A DNA stretch of 64,000 bases, taken from Candidatus Zipacnadia bacterium. Its GTDB lineage: Bacteria > Armatimonadota > Zipacnadia > Zipacnadales > UBA5352. Of the stretch, positions 1-10,160 are shown piece after piece. Location of the stretch: the NCBI GenBank assembly GCA_029821735.1, contig JALGSU010000014.1, positions 1 to 64,000 on the forward strand, in the 5' to 3' direction. Below the pieces are notes generated by a model. It was not told the origin of the DNA. It saw nothing but the letters and a program-made list of their open reading frames with translations, and ran no database searches. Every line of letters begins with the position of its first letter. The first letter of the stretch is position 1. Both the position numbers and the translations under genes were made by a program.

Positions 1-203
1 AGAGCTGCGGTGACCACCCCGGAGGGACAGGCTTCCACCTTCAATGACCTGCTTCGCAATCCTGGGCCGCTGGGTCCGCAGGAACCTACCGTGCAAGCAC
101 TGTGGGCGCAGTGCGGCAGACAGCAGGGCAAAGGAGGAACATACTGCATTTCGTCGCCACACAACGAGGCAGGCGCATATGTCACCTCGGTTCGCAACAT
201 CTT

Positions 204-665
204 CTATGCGTGTCCCGGCCTGGCACTTGCCGATCCCGATTTCGTCGGATCGTCACGATCAGCCCCGACCCCGGCCCCGAACGGGTCAGTCACGCAGCCG
301 AACACGTGGATGAGCTGCCCTTGCTGGTTAGCTGATGCGAGCGTCTGCAGGGATGGCGTGGTGAGGGTGACCGCCATCCCGAAGTCGCCACCGACGATGG
401 CACTGGCAGTCTGGTTCGCTGTGGTCATGTCGCCCTGGGCATCGAAAGCCTTGCCCCGGTAGTGCTTCCCCTCTGTATATCCCCCGCGCTCCAGTCCGTC
501 GTACACACCTTGAAGGCAGTCCATGATGGCCGGTCTATTGGAGAAGTGCAAGAAGGCAATTCGAGGAAGATCGGCTTTGGCGGCGCTGCGCTGCCCCCAG
601 TTCGACACCAGGAGACCTGCCGAGCCGATGAAGATCAGCAACAGCCCAAGCCATAGGTGCTTCAT
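204..665 (-). CDS. N-terminal fragment of an ABC transporter substrate-binding protein (ABC_sub_bind-like), apparently truncated
   Basis: ORF with start MKHLWLGLLLIFIGSAGLL (signal-peptide-like), then PRIAFLHFSNRPAIMDCLQGVYDGLERGGYTEGKHY and FGCVTDPFGAGVG, typical of this family; stops about halfway through the expected fold. Confidence 0.5.
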   Translation of the reverse strand: MKHLWLGLLLIFIGSAGLLVSNWGQRSAAKADLPRIAFLHFSNRPAIMDCLQGVYDGLERGGYTEGKHYRGKAFDAQGDMTTANQTASAIVGGDFGMAVTLTTPSLQTLASANQQGQLIHVFGCVTDPFGAGVGADRDDPTKSGSASARPGHA

Positions 666-814
666 GACGTTACCCATGAGTCGGCCAGTCCTCCAGACTC
701 GCATCTGCCCGGTCAGACGTAGTCAGGAGCCCGTCTTGCCGAGGGCTCCCGCAGCCGTCGAGTGTGCATTGTAGCACGGTCACACACACCGGACAACCTG
801 CGTCACCTACTTGC

Positions 815-843
815 TTGCGCCGGTCTGGCGCCGCTGCTATAAT
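815..843 (+). promoter_or_regulatory. sigma70-like promoter for the permease-phosphatase gene
   Basis: TTGCGC (815-820), 17 nt spacer, perfect TATAAT (838-843), just upstream of the ATGs at 864/888. Confidence 0.5.
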
Positions 844-863
844 CCACTCAGCATCTGGCCGAA

Positions 864-2741
864 ATGCCCAAACTCCGGGGACCAGCCATGCCAACCAGAC
901 CCCCAGGCCTGATCTACGCCGTCAATGACTCCCCGCCAACTTGGGTCGCGATCGTGCTCGGGCTCCAGCATCTCTGTGTCGTGGCCATCTCGTTCGTGTT
1001 CCCGGTCGTTGTTGTCCGCGCGATGGGCGGCACTGCTGCGCAGGCCGAGTTCATGGTCAACATGTCCATGCTCGCCGCCGGCATCGGCACCGTGCTCCAG
1101 GCATTGCCGCGCGGCCCCGTCGGTTCCGGCTACCTCTGTCCCATGGTCTGCGGCCCGTCGTACCTCTCCGCATCGATTCTGGCCGCCCAGACCGGTGGCG
1201 CTGCTCTTGTCAGCGGCATGACCGCTTTCGCCAGTCTCTTCGTTGTCGGCGCATCTCGCGTGATGCACCATCTGCGCATCCTTTTCCCCACCGAAATTGT
1301 CGGACTGGTCGTCGCCATGGTCGGCCTCACTGTCCTCAAGCTCTCCGCGACGCACTTCCTCGGCCTCGACGACGCCGGCAGAATCATCGGCCCCGAGAGC
1401 GCCATTGTTGCACTCATCACCCTCGCCACGATGTGCGCCCTGAGCGTCTGGGGCCGCGGCTTCCCGCGCCTGGCCTGTGTCATCATTGGCATGGCCGTCG
1501 GCTACTCCGCTGCTGGCGTCATGGGCCTGCTCACCCGCGAACACGCCAATGAGATCGTCTCGGCGACCTGGATCGCATTCCCCTTCACTGACCACCCCGG
1601 CTTCGCTTTTGACGCCTCCATGGCCGTGCCCTTTGCCGTGGCCGCGGTCTGCTCGCTGCTCAAAAACGTCGGCGACATCACCACCTGCCAGAAGATCAAC
1701 GACGCCGACTGGCAGCGCACGGACATGGTCAACGTCCGTCAGGGAATGCTCGCCGATGGCATCGGCTGTCTCGTCGGCGGAGTGGCCGGCGGCCATGGCC
1801 TGTCCGGCTCCTCCAGCAACATTGGTATGTCACTCGCCACCGGCGCCACCAGCCGCACCATCGCCTGGATCACCGGCGGGCTGCTGATCGTCATGGCCTT
1901 CTGCCCGAAGCTGTCATCCATCTTCGCCATCATGCCCGACCCGGTAATCGGTGCGGTCCTCATCTTCGTCGTCAGTTTCATGGTTATCGCCGAACTGCAG
2001 GTCGCCCGCGCGATACAGATGGATCTCGTCCCCAAAACCTTCCCGCCCTTCCCCGAGCGCGAGGACCTCGATCTCTACGCACTTCTCGAGCCCGCTCGCG
2101 AGATCGGCGGCGACTACTACGACTTCTTCATGTGTGACGACCACCGCCTCTGCCTTGCAGTCGGCGACGTCTGCGGCAAGGGCATGCCGGCCGCTCTCTT
2201 CATGGCCGTCACTCGCACGCTCCTCCGAGCCCTCCAGGATCCCGACTGCGGCCCGGCCGCAACCCTCTCACGCCTCAACGATGAGCTCACCCAGGACAAT
2301 GACGCCAGCATGTTCGTCACGATCTTCCTGGCGATCGTCGATCTGCGAACCGGTGCATGCACCTTCGCCCGAGGTGGCCACAACCCGCCATTCATGATCC
2401 CCGCTGACGGGCCGGTGACCATGCTCCCCGCAATCGACGGCCCTCTGATCGGCGTCTTCGAGGGCGCTGCATTCGCCGAGGAGTCCATCGCCCTGCAGCC
2501 CGGCGACACACTCCTGATCTACACCGATGGCGTCACTGAGGCGATCAATCCGGCTGAAGAGGTCTATGGCGTCGAGCGCACGCGAGCCCAACTGTCTCGC
2601 TGTCGCGGCGAGACCTGCGAGGGTCTGCTCACCTGCGTGCGCGACGCAGTGACCGAGTACGCCGACGGGGCCGATCAGTTCGACGACATCACCATGCTCG
2701 CATTCCGTTTCCTCAAGAGCACGAGCAACAAGACGCACTGA
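864..2741 (+). CDS. Fusion protein: N-terminal NCS2 xanthine/uracil permease-like domain plus C-terminal SpoIIE/RsbU-type PP2C serine phosphatase
   Basis: Single 625 aa ORF. N-terminus has NCS2 features (GLQHLCVVAISFVFPVVV, GGHGLSGSSSNIGMSLATGATSR); C-terminus reads AELQVARAIQMDLVPKTFPPFPEREDLDLYALLEPAREIGGDYYDFF...VGDVCGKGMPAALFMA...GGHNPPF...YTDGVTEA...DDITML. Alternative start at 888. Confidence 0.85.
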   Translation: MPKLRGPAMPTRPPGLIYAVNDSPPTWVAIVLGLQHLCVVAISFVFPVVVVRAMGGTAAQAEFMVNMSMLAAGIGTVLQALPRGPVGSGYLCPMVCGPSYLSASILAAQTGGAALVSGMTAFASLFVVGASRVMHHLRILFPTEIVGLVVAMVGLTVLKLSATHFLGLDDAGRIIGPESAIVALITLATMCALSVWGRGFPRLACVIIGMAVGYSAAGVMGLLTREHANEIVSATWIAFPFTDHPGFAFDASMAVPFAVAAVCSLLKNVGDITTCQKINDADWQRTDMVNVRQGMLADGIGCLVGGVAGGHGLSGSSSNIGMSLATGATSRTIAWITGGLLIVMAFCPKLSSIFAIMPDPVIGAVLIFVVSFMVIAELQVARAIQMDLVPKTFPPFPEREDLDLYALLEPAREIGGDYYDFFMCDDHRLCLAVGDVCGKGMPAALFMAVTRTLLRALQDPDCGPAATLSRLNDELTQDNDASMFVTIFLAIVDLRTGACTFARGGHNPPFMIPADGPVTMLPAIDGPLIGVFEGAAFAEESIALQPGDTLLIYTDGVTEAINPAEEVYGVERTRAQLSRCRGETCEGLLTCVRDAVTEYADGADQFDDITMLAFRFLKSTSNKTH

Positions 2742-2860
2742 GACTCGTGCGGAGGAGAACGCGCATGGCGGAGCGATTAGGTCCACTTCCCGGAGAGATC
2801 TTGGCGTGACAGGCCAGCGGGGGGAGCCATCTCACCCCCCAGAAAAGGGAGAGTGGCAAG

Positions 2861-3301
2861 ATGCGCTCAGTGGCAGTAATCGTCGTGATTTTGGTGGCTG
2901 TGACCACCGGTATGTGTCAGGACCTCGAGACATCCATGGCGGGTCGCGCACAGGTTGGCGGACCGGGCATGGCAGAGGCATGGCTCCAGAACCCGGCGTT
3001 CCTTGGGCTGGATGCCGCAAGCAATGGTGCAGGAAACGGTTGGTCGCACGCGCTCGCCGGCCAGCATGAGGTCGAGGGAATGTTCGACCTCACCACCGTC
3101 AGTTGGGGCGGGCACCCCGCCGGGGCCAACTGGGGCGTTGGCGCTGGCGTCGACAACGGCGACCCCACCGCGGGTCTTGCCTATGACTTTGGCGCCGTGT
3201 CCGATGGCCCAAACTGGCAGCTCGGCCTGGTCTGGCACGAGCATGACACGGGCGTCGACGACTCCTGGCTCATTGGCGCCACAACACAGTGGGGCAACTA
3301 A
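2861..3301 (+). CDS. Small secreted Gly/Trp-rich hypothetical protein, possibly beta-rich
   Basis: 146 aa, signal peptide MRSVAVIVVILVAVTTGMCQ, alternating hydrophobic/Gly/Trp pattern; RBS aaaagggagagtggcaag; followed by a terminator. Confidence 0.6.
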   Translation: MRSVAVIVVILVAVTTGMCQDLETSMAGRAQVGGPGMAEAWLQNPAFLGLDAASNGAGNGWSHALAGQHEVEGMFDLTTVSWGGHPAGANWGVGAGVDNGDPTAGLAYDFGAVSDGPNWQLGLVWHEHDTGVDDSWLIGATTQWGN

Positions 3302-3328
3302 CCCTCATCCGCTGACGCCACGCAATCA

Positions 3329-3362
3329 AAAGCCGCCCCTCCTGCGATGGAGGGGCGGCTTT
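3329..3362. terminator. Bidirectional intrinsic terminator
   Basis: Perfect 14 bp inverted repeat AAAGCCGCCCCTCC-tgcgat-GGAGGGGCGGCTTT between convergent genes. Confidence 0.85.
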
Positions 3363-3391
3363 GGTTTGCGTAGGTGTCGATGCCGGACAGC

Positions 3392-4126
3392 TCACCGGAC
3401 CTCGGCCACGCCTGGCGCCTCAAGCAGGAAATCCTCGCGCACTCCCCGGGAGATGCGGACCTCGTCGATCGACCCGATAAAGTCATACCGGTAGCCGCGG
3501 CTGCCGATGCGCAGCGGCAGCGTTTCATTGCGCACGGTCACCAGAAAGCTCATGTCCGCCGAGGACTGCAGCGCGCCGTCCACGAACAGGCGCGCCTCGC
3601 CGTCACGGTCGCATGTGAGCCCGACGTGGTGCCACTGCCCGTCATTGAGCGCCGCCTCACTCGCCAGACTATCGGTCCAGTTCACCTTGTCCCCGACCGC
3701 CGCGAAAAGCCGGAAGTTCGGGTGCAGATACAGCGTGTAACCATCCTCAATACGCAGCCGCGTGCTCAGGATGAAGTAGAACTGCGGGTCGATCCCCTCC
3801 GCGACCTTGATCCAGCACTCCACGGTGAAGTCACACGTTTTGCCGAAGTCCAGCGCGGCCGGCCTGCCAACGAGCACGTGACCGTCACCGTGCATCTCCA
3901 TCCCACCGCCGAACTTGCCCTCGCCCCACGTGCAGTCGCCCATGACGCGTCCGTCGGCTCCCGATCCGCTGGCATCGCCCGCAACCGTCCCCTGCCCCTC
4001 GTCCAGATGAAGCAGCAGCACTGTCTCCGGCTTCTCATCATGCGCGCCACACGCGGCGACGGTGAACGCTGCAAGCACTACCATGGCGATGCGCACAGCT
4101 GGTCTCATCGGTGTCCTCCGTCGCAC
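3392..4126 (-). CDS. LamG (concanavalin A-like) domain lipoprotein
   Basis: Lipobox-like LAAFTVAACG; TVECWIKV...NDGQWHHVGLTCDRDGEARLFVDG...PLRIGSRG...FIGSIDEVRI is a LamG signature. Confidence 0.8.
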   Translation of the reverse strand: MRRRTPMRPAVRIAMVVLAAFTVAACGAHDEKPETVLLLHLDEGQGTVAGDASGSGADGRVMGDCTWGEGKFGGGMEMHGDGHVLVGRPAALDFGKTCDFTVECWIKVAEGIDPQFYFILSTRLRIEDGYTLYLHPNFRLFAAVGDKVNWTDSLASEAALNDGQWHHVGLTCDRDGEARLFVDGALQSSADMSFLVTVRNETLPLRIGSRGYRYDFIGSIDEVRISRGVREDFLLEAPGVAEVR

Positions 4127-4243
4127 GTTTCATGCAGGCGCCGGGCCCGCGCGAGCCGAAATACAGCGCACGAAATGCCCGATCATGGTAGCCTGCCATC
4201 TTCCGAGCGTCAAGCAACACACAGTCACGAGGAGGCACACCTG

Positions 4244-6703
4244 ATGGTCCGCAGCTTCACGCCCACCGCCGTCGCCGTCAGCATCATGCTCACCACCGTC
4301 GCGCTCGCCCAGCCGATCACGCTGGTCGACGGCGGCGCCACCCGCTACAGCATCTACCACGCGCCCGATGCCCCGACCAGCGTCCGCAGCGCGGCAATCG
4401 AGCTGCAGCGCGTGCTGCAGATAGCGACCGGCGTCGAACTACCCATCGTCACCGAGCCCGCCTCCCCGATGATCGCGCTCGGAGACAGCCCCGCCGCCGA
4501 CGCCGCTGGCCTGCGCGGCACCGAGATACCGTTCGAGGGCTACCGCATACTCACCAGCGGCGAGAACCTGTTCATCGTCGGCCACGACACCGCCGACGAC
4601 CAGGAGATATGGATGTTCCAGGTGAGCAAGGGCACGTTCTACGGTGCGCACGCCTTCATGGAGGACGTGGTGGGAGCGCGCTGGCTCATGCCTGGCGCAG
4701 CCGGTGAAGACATCCCTCACCATGACACCCTCACCGTCCCGGACCTCGACCTCACCCGCTCACCCTCCATCCCGTTCCGCGCCCTCGCCTATGTGCAGGA
4801 CCGCACCGGCTCGGTCAAAGTCTGGAAGGCCCGACACGGGATCCACGACCGTTACTGGGTCAGCTTCCCGCACGCGTATCACAACTATCCGCCCAACGCC
4901 GTCCTGCGCGAGCACCCCGAATACATGGCCATGTACGCGAGCGGCATCCGCCAGCCGGTGCCGGAAGGCCGTAGCCTCAACCACAAATACTGCCTGACCC
5001 AGCCCGGACTTGTCGACGCCTTTGCGGACGCGATCATCGCCACCTTTGACGCTCAGCCCGACCGCTACCACGCCACCATGTCCCCGGCCGATGGCGGCGG
5101 CTTCTGCGAATGTCCCGAGTGCAACAAGTACCGCGAGACCGACGATGCCGGTCTGTGGGGCGACTTCGCCGAACGCGGCTGGTCCATCACGCCGGTCATC
5201 TTGCGCTTCTACAACCAGGTCGCCCGACGCGTCGCTCAGAAATATCCCGACCGCACCATCGGCGGCCTCATCTACAACGCCTATACCTACCCGCCAAAAG
5301 AGCCGGTCGCCATGGAGCCGAACGTGGTCCTCAACATCGCGGCCCTCGACCACTACGGCTACAAGCTCTACAAGCCCGCCCGCGCCGATGAACTCTCCCG
5401 ACTCATGCCCGCCTGGTCGCAATCAACAGACCGCCTCGCGTGGTCCGACTACTCCACTTGGATGCGCGACTGGTACGGCGTGCCGCTGCCTCCGGGCCTG
5501 CCCATCATCGAGATGATCTTCAAGCAGTTCCGACAGCACCCGGTGATGCTCATCAACTACACCGGCCACGCAGCATGGGGCACCGGCGGGGTGCACAACT
5601 ACATCATCGCCAAGCTGCAGTGGGACCCGACCCGCGACGTGCAGGAGCTTTACCACGAGTATCTCGACCGCGCCTACGGAGCCGAGGCAGCGCGCCAGAT
5701 TGACCGCATCTACCAGCTCTCCGAAGAGGCGCTCTCGAGTTACATCCGCGCCAATCCCGGCCACCGACAGCCCTCCTACGACGTCACTCACGAGCTCGTC
5801 GCCAAATACTACGGGCCGCGCTTCGCCGAGATCGAGGGCGCGTACACCGCGGCGGCTGCAACCGAGATGACCGTCCCTCAGCGCACCCGCCTGGAGATGT
5901 TCGGCGCGGTGCTGACCCTTCTGCGTGAGAACCTCGTGCGCGCGGGCGTCGTCGAGACCAACCCGGATTCCCTGCTGCACAAGTCGCCGGACGCATTCGC
6001 GGAGTTCCTCGCCGAACAGGCCCCGGGCCTTGCCCTGAACGAAGCCATGAAGCCGCGCGAAGATGGCAGCCGCCGCATCCTCTTTGCTCCCGAGGAGCGC
6101 ACACTCCTCATCTCGCGCCTGCCCGCCGACGCCGAGGCGCCCGTTATCGATGGCGATCTCTCCGACGCCGCCTGGGGCGAAGCAGCCGAGGCCACCGACT
6201 TCCGCCTGCGTGGCAGCCGCACCGAGGCGCCCCATCGGACCGAGGTCCGAGTGGCCTGCGATGACCAGCGCCTCTACGTCGCGGCCCGCATGTTCGATGA
6301 CCAACTCGATCTGCTCGGCCATGCCACCACCGAGCGCGACACCGAGGCCCTCTTCTCGGACGATACCTTCGAGCTGTTCTTCAGCAGCAAGATCAACTTC
6401 GAGGTCAACTACTGGCACATCGCCTTCAACGCCGCCGGTGGTGTGTGGGATGATGTGGCTCTGGAGCGCGACTACGATCTGCAGTTCGAGAGCCGGGCCG
6501 CTATCGAGGATGATTCGTGGACCGTCGAGATCGCCATACCCTTCGCCAGCATGCGCCTGCCGGGTCTGCCCGCCGGCAAGAGCTGGCGCGGCAACTTCAG
6601 CCGCATCCGCCGGGCCGGCACCCGCGAACTCAGCTCTTGGGCCGGCATCGAGGACACTTTCCACGAGCCCAAGAGCTTCGGCACCTTCGTCTTCGGGGAG
6701 TAG
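4244..6703 (+). CDS. DUF4838 domain secreted protein with C-terminal CBM9-like domain
   Basis: RBS gaggaggcac; signal peptide MVRSFTPTAVAVSIMLTTVALAQ; IELQRVLQIATGVELPIV, SPADGGGFCECPECNKYRE (DUF4838 features), C-terminal IDGDLSDAAWGEA...FELFFSS (CBM9-like). The supplied ORF start at 3374 overruns the antisense LamG gene and is not used. Confidence 0.85.
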   Translation: MVRSFTPTAVAVSIMLTTVALAQPITLVDGGATRYSIYHAPDAPTSVRSAAIELQRVLQIATGVELPIVTEPASPMIALGDSPAADAAGLRGTEIPFEGYRILTSGENLFIVGHDTADDQEIWMFQVSKGTFYGAHAFMEDVVGARWLMPGAAGEDIPHHDTLTVPDLDLTRSPSIPFRALAYVQDRTGSVKVWKARHGIHDRYWVSFPHAYHNYPPNAVLREHPEYMAMYASGIRQPVPEGRSLNHKYCLTQPGLVDAFADAIIATFDAQPDRYHATMSPADGGGFCECPECNKYRETDDAGLWGDFAERGWSITPVILRFYNQVARRVAQKYPDRTIGGLIYNAYTYPPKEPVAMEPNVVLNIAALDHYGYKLYKPARADELSRLMPAWSQSTDRLAWSDYSTWMRDWYGVPLPPGLPIIEMIFKQFRQHPVMLINYTGHAAWGTGGVHNYIIAKLQWDPTRDVQELYHEYLDRAYGAEAARQIDRIYQLSEEALSSYIRANPGHRQPSYDVTHELVAKYYGPRFAEIEGAYTAAAATEMTVPQRTRLEMFGAVLTLLRENLVRAGVVETNPDSLLHKSPDAFAEFLAEQAPGLALNEAMKPREDGSRRILFAPEERTLLISRLPADAEAPVIDGDLSDAAWGEAAEATDFRLRGSRTEAPHRTEVRVACDDQRLYVAARMFDDQLDLLGHATTERDTEALFSDDTFELFFSSKINFEVNYWHIAFNAAGGVWDDVALERDYDLQFESRAAIEDDSWTVEIAIPFASMRLPGLPAGKSWRGNFSRIRRAGTRELSSWAGIEDTFHEPKSFGTFVFGE

Positions 6704-6729
6704 CTCGCATCGAGTTCACTGACACCAGC

Positions 6730-6757
6730 AGGCCGCCCCGGCATCTCGGGGCGGCCT
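6730..6757. terminator. Intrinsic terminator between convergent genes
   Basis: AGGCCGCCCCG-gcatct-CGGGGCGGCCT followed by gtt. Confidence 0.75.
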
Positions 6758-6784
6758 GTTCGTTTGCATGCCCCACCTCACCGG

Positions 6785-8905
6785 CTACTCATCGCCCGGG
6801 AAGTCCACCGTCACCACCAGGTCGTGGATATACGCGCCGGCTATCCCCGGGCTGCTCAGCTTGATCGAGCGCCACAGGGCCTCGCCCTGGGATGGAGAGT
6901 TCGAGGCTCCGAAGGCCATGTTGTTCCGGCCGGGCGCCGCGTACGTGTACATCCCGGTGCCGTCGATGCACAACTCACCGTCCACGTAGACATGGATGTC
7001 TTCGCCCTGCACCGTAACGCGATACGTGTGGTAGTCGTCCGTGGTGTCCATATCGAAGCGCAGACCCGAGTAGTAGGTCCCGACGTGGTCCGGATACAGC
7101 ATGACGCGTTCGTTCGACACGCCGTTCGCGGCCATGATGTTGTTCCAGCCCGACACCACCTTGACTTCCGCCTCCACCTCGGCAATCCGGTCCGGTTGCG
7201 CGTTCCACGGGTAGCGGTAATACAGGTATGAGCCCGGCTCAGTGTCGCGATCGACAACCAGCAGTGCGTCGTCCTGCATCTCCGCGAACACCGTCCCCCC
7301 GCGGAAGTGCTCATGCCGCCACGGCATCTCCGGGGGCGCCTCGGCCGTCCACTTCACAGTCTGAACCGCGCCGTCCCCCTCATCGTCGGCCGCCGGCGCC
7401 ACCAACTCGAAGCTGTTCGCGCCAGCCCGCAGCAGCCCATCCGGCAGCGGCAGATGCAGCCACGGCGCTTCGAACCTCCGATCCGTAAGCTCCTGCCCGT
7501 TCAGTCGCACCACCAGTTCGTCGCACCCGCTGACCGCTACGTGGCAGGCGACCTCAGGCCGAAGCCCCTGCTCCCGCACCGCCGCCAGGTCATCGCCCAC
7601 GGAGAGCGGCACGATATGGGTCTCGCCCGCAGCCAGTGCGATCGGATCCTCCGGCGTCAGGACCGGCACGTTCTGCCATTGCTCGCCGTCGGCCACCCAG
7701 AAATTGGGGCTCCCGTATGACCGCCCATGCCCGCCGCGCACCGTCGCGAAGTAGGTCTTCTCGAGCGGAGCAAGCACCGACGCGTCCCCGATATCGTGCA
7801 GGAAACCCATTCGCGGGTTGAACATGTTGAACAGGTAGATGCCGTCGACGCCCGCCTGCCACGCCCGGGAGGCCCGAGCCCGGTAGCTGTCCTGACCGCG
7901 CCGGGCGAACTGCGATGTGTCGGCGGTCACGCGCGAGTCGCTCAGCCCCGCATACACCTTCACGTCGTGCCGCCGGCCCAGTTCGACGAAGTAATCCCAC
8001 GGGTTCATCCTGAAGTAGCCGCTCCCGATGATCATATCCACCAGACCCTCGGACAGCCACGTCTCGAGATCGAGGCCCATCGCGCGCGCCAGCGGCACCG
8101 AATCGGTCGACCGCAGGGCGACGAGGATCGGCCGGCCACGCTCCCGCCCCACCTGCTCGGTCATCTCGCGCACCCGCCGGACGAAGCCGGTCATCGTCTC
8201 AGTCTCTTCATCCGTCGCAACGCCGCCCCACGCCACGCTCCGGAAGTAGCACGGGTGGCGGAAGTAGTCCAGCTCTATCCCGTCCACGTCGTAGTTGCGG
8301 CACACCTCTTCGATGATGCGGAACATCGTGTCCCGCACGACCTCATGCGTGTAGTCCACCTGCGTCCATGCGCCGTGCGGGGGCGGATTGTCTGCGGTGC
8401 TCATCAGGCACTCGGGGTGCTCTTTCTTCCACGCGGAGATCCCCGCCGAGCCCGCTGCGTCGTGCCTGTCATTCATGCGCTCTGACCAGAACACCTCGAC
8501 GTCGTTCTCCCTGCACCAGTCGATCATCACCTGCAGCGTGTCGGTGCCCTGTTCGAGCAGCGCACCCGTGATGTTGTGGCGGTAACGCCCCTCCGTGCCG
8601 GTGAAGACCTCCGTGACCTCGGAGCGATGGCTGTGGCGGGCGAACGAGCCCCGGTTGGTGCAGTAGAATATCGTGTCCACGTGCGTGTCTTCCAGACCGA
8701 TGGTGCGCGGTATCAGCATTCCCTCAGCAGTCGCCTCTCGCGCCTGCATCACCGCATCGCCGCCGTCGTTGTTGAGTATGACGCGGCGCTGGCGGTTGAG
8801 CATCTCGGCGCGCTTGCTCTCAAACGTATCGGCGTCTTGCGACCACGCCGGCAGCGACATCGCTGTCACCATGAGCACAACTGTCATCAGGGAATGTAAT
8901 CGCAC
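6785..8905 (-). CDS. Secreted glycosyl hydrolase-like family 10 (GHL10/DUF187-like) protein with C-terminal concanavalin-like domain
   Basis: GTG start at 8905 after GGAGGT; NYDVDGIELDYFRHP, GLVDMIIGSGYF, AWQAGVDGIYLFNMFNPR are TIM-barrel features; C-terminal FDMDTTDDYHTYRVTVQGEDIHVYVDGE. Confidence 0.75.
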   Translation of the reverse strand: MRLHSLMTVVLMVTAMSLPAWSQDADTFESKRAEMLNRQRRVILNNDGGDAVMQAREATAEGMLIPRTIGLEDTHVDTIFYCTNRGSFARHSHRSEVTEVFTGTEGRYRHNITGALLEQGTDTLQVMIDWCRENDVEVFWSERMNDRHDAAGSAGISAWKKEHPECLMSTADNPPPHGAWTQVDYTHEVVRDTMFRIIEEVCRNYDVDGIELDYFRHPCYFRSVAWGGVATDEETETMTGFVRRVREMTEQVGRERGRPILVALRSTDSVPLARAMGLDLETWLSEGLVDMIIGSGYFRMNPWDYFVELGRRHDVKVYAGLSDSRVTADTSQFARRGQDSYRARASRAWQAGVDGIYLFNMFNPRMGFLHDIGDASVLAPLEKTYFATVRGGHGRSYGSPNFWVADGEQWQNVPVLTPEDPIALAAGETHIVPLSVGDDLAAVREQGLRPEVACHVAVSGCDELVVRLNGQELTDRRFEAPWLHLPLPDGLLRAGANSFELVAPAADDEGDGAVQTVKWTAEAPPEMPWRHEHFRGGTVFAEMQDDALLVVDRDTEPGSYLYYRYPWNAQPDRIAEVEAEVKVVSGWNNIMAANGVSNERVMLYPDHVGTYYSGLRFDMDTTDDYHTYRVTVQGEDIHVYVDGELCIDGTGMYTYAAPGRNNMAFGASNSPSQGEALWRSIKLSSPGIAGAYIHDLVVTVDFPGDE

Positions 8906-8972
8906 GACGACACCTCCAGAGGGTGGTCTGTCTCCGTTCGTGATGCGAGTTGCGCTGCCCCGCTCGGGCGCG

Positions 8973-10112
8973 TCATTCTGCCGGCTCCGAGAGCTTCCAG
9001 ACAAACGTTTCCCACGGCTCGGCCGCCACCGTGATCCGGCCATCGGCGACGGTCGCACCAGCATCGCGCGTATGTCCCCACGGCTCCAGCCCGGTGCCGT
9101 CGGCGAGACGCCCTTCCGTGCCACGGCTGATCGTGCGGGCGATGGCCTGACCGTTCGCGAGCACCATGTACTTGCCCGTCGGCCGCTCCCAGATCGCGAT
9201 ATGGACATCCTCATCGCGCGCGAACTCAAAGATCTCGGGCTTGTGCGCCGGTGCCACGAGGTCGGCGAACTCGCGCACCTCGCCCATCGCTTCCTTGAAG
9301 GTCGAGTTTATCCACCCATACCCGCCCTGGATCGAGCGGTAGTATGACCACCAGAAAAGCCCGCGCGTGCCCTGGGCCAGGCTGGAGTATGACCAGTAGT
9401 GCAGTTCCGCAGCGCTCGGATACCGGCACTGCTCGGGGTCAATGCCCTTCGACTTCATGTAGTCGGCCATGACCTTCCAGTTCATGCACTGCAGCACCGG
9501 CATGATCGGCGTGCTCTCAAGCGCGACTGCTCGCCCGACGAACTCCGTCACGTTGCCCAGCGGGGCGGTCGGGAAGGGCTCAGCGTGCACCGGGTAGTGG
9601 TCGAGTTGGAGGATGTCACACACCTCGGCGGTCTTCCACCATTCCTTCGTCCACGCTTCGACGATAGCGACCGGCACGTTGGGCGTCTCATACTTGATGA
9701 GCCAGTAGAAGGGCAGCAACTGCGCGTGGGTGAGCTTCCCGGCAGGTTCGTCGTAAAACAGCCAGAAGCCCAGCGCTGGATGGTCTTTGAGCGCCAGCAC
9801 GATCTTGTGCATCTCCGCCAGGCCATGCTCGGCAACCCATTTGCGACCATTGAGATAGACCATCACCTTCAGCCCGTGCTTCTCGGCGAGGTCCATGTAG
9901 GCGAGGTCATCGGCGATGCCCTCGTCACTGGCATCGTTCCCCATCCCATACGTATGCACGTACCCGACGCCCATCTCCTTGACCTGCACCATGGCCCCCT
10001 CGGAATCGACCGAATACATGCCGATCGGGAACTCGTCGGAGGCAAGGTCCAGCGGCTCAGCGGCCAGCGGGGCCGCCAGCAGAATCAAGACAAGAGCGAC
10101 GCAACGATGCAT
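8973..10112 (-). CDS. Secreted TIM-barrel glycoside hydrolase-like protein
   Basis: Signal peptide MHRCVALVLILLAAPLAA; ALGFWLFYDEPAG, VCDILQLDHYPV, GTRGLFWWSYY. Confidence 0.65.
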   Translation of the reverse strand: MHRCVALVLILLAAPLAAEPLDLASDEFPIGMYSVDSEGAMVQVKEMGVGYVHTYGMGNDASDEGIADDLAYMDLAEKHGLKVMVYLNGRKWVAEHGLAEMHKIVLALKDHPALGFWLFYDEPAGKLTHAQLLPFYWLIKYETPNVPVAIVEAWTKEWWKTAEVCDILQLDHYPVHAEPFPTAPLGNVTEFVGRAVALESTPIMPVLQCMNWKVMADYMKSKGIDPEQCRYPSAAELHYWSYSSLAQGTRGLFWWSYYRSIQGGYGWINSTFKEAMGEVREFADLVAPAHKPEIFEFARDEDVHIAIWERPTGKYMVLANGQAIARTISRGTEGRLADGTGLEPWGHTRDAGATVADGRITVAAEPWETFVWKLSEPAE

Positions 10113-10160
10113 GGCAATCTCCTCTGCAGCAACATGGCTTCCTGGCCGCTTAGCTGCGTA

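Noticed and set aside
10-462. Plus-strand ORF 10-462 as a possible gene continuing from the left
   Set aside because: Overlaps the ABC substrate-binding fragment antisense and shows no family motif I can support; cannot be decided from this window.
3374-4243. N-terminal extension of the 1109 aa ORF
   Set aside because: Runs antisense through the LamG lipoprotein gene; signal peptide and RBS place the true start at 4244.
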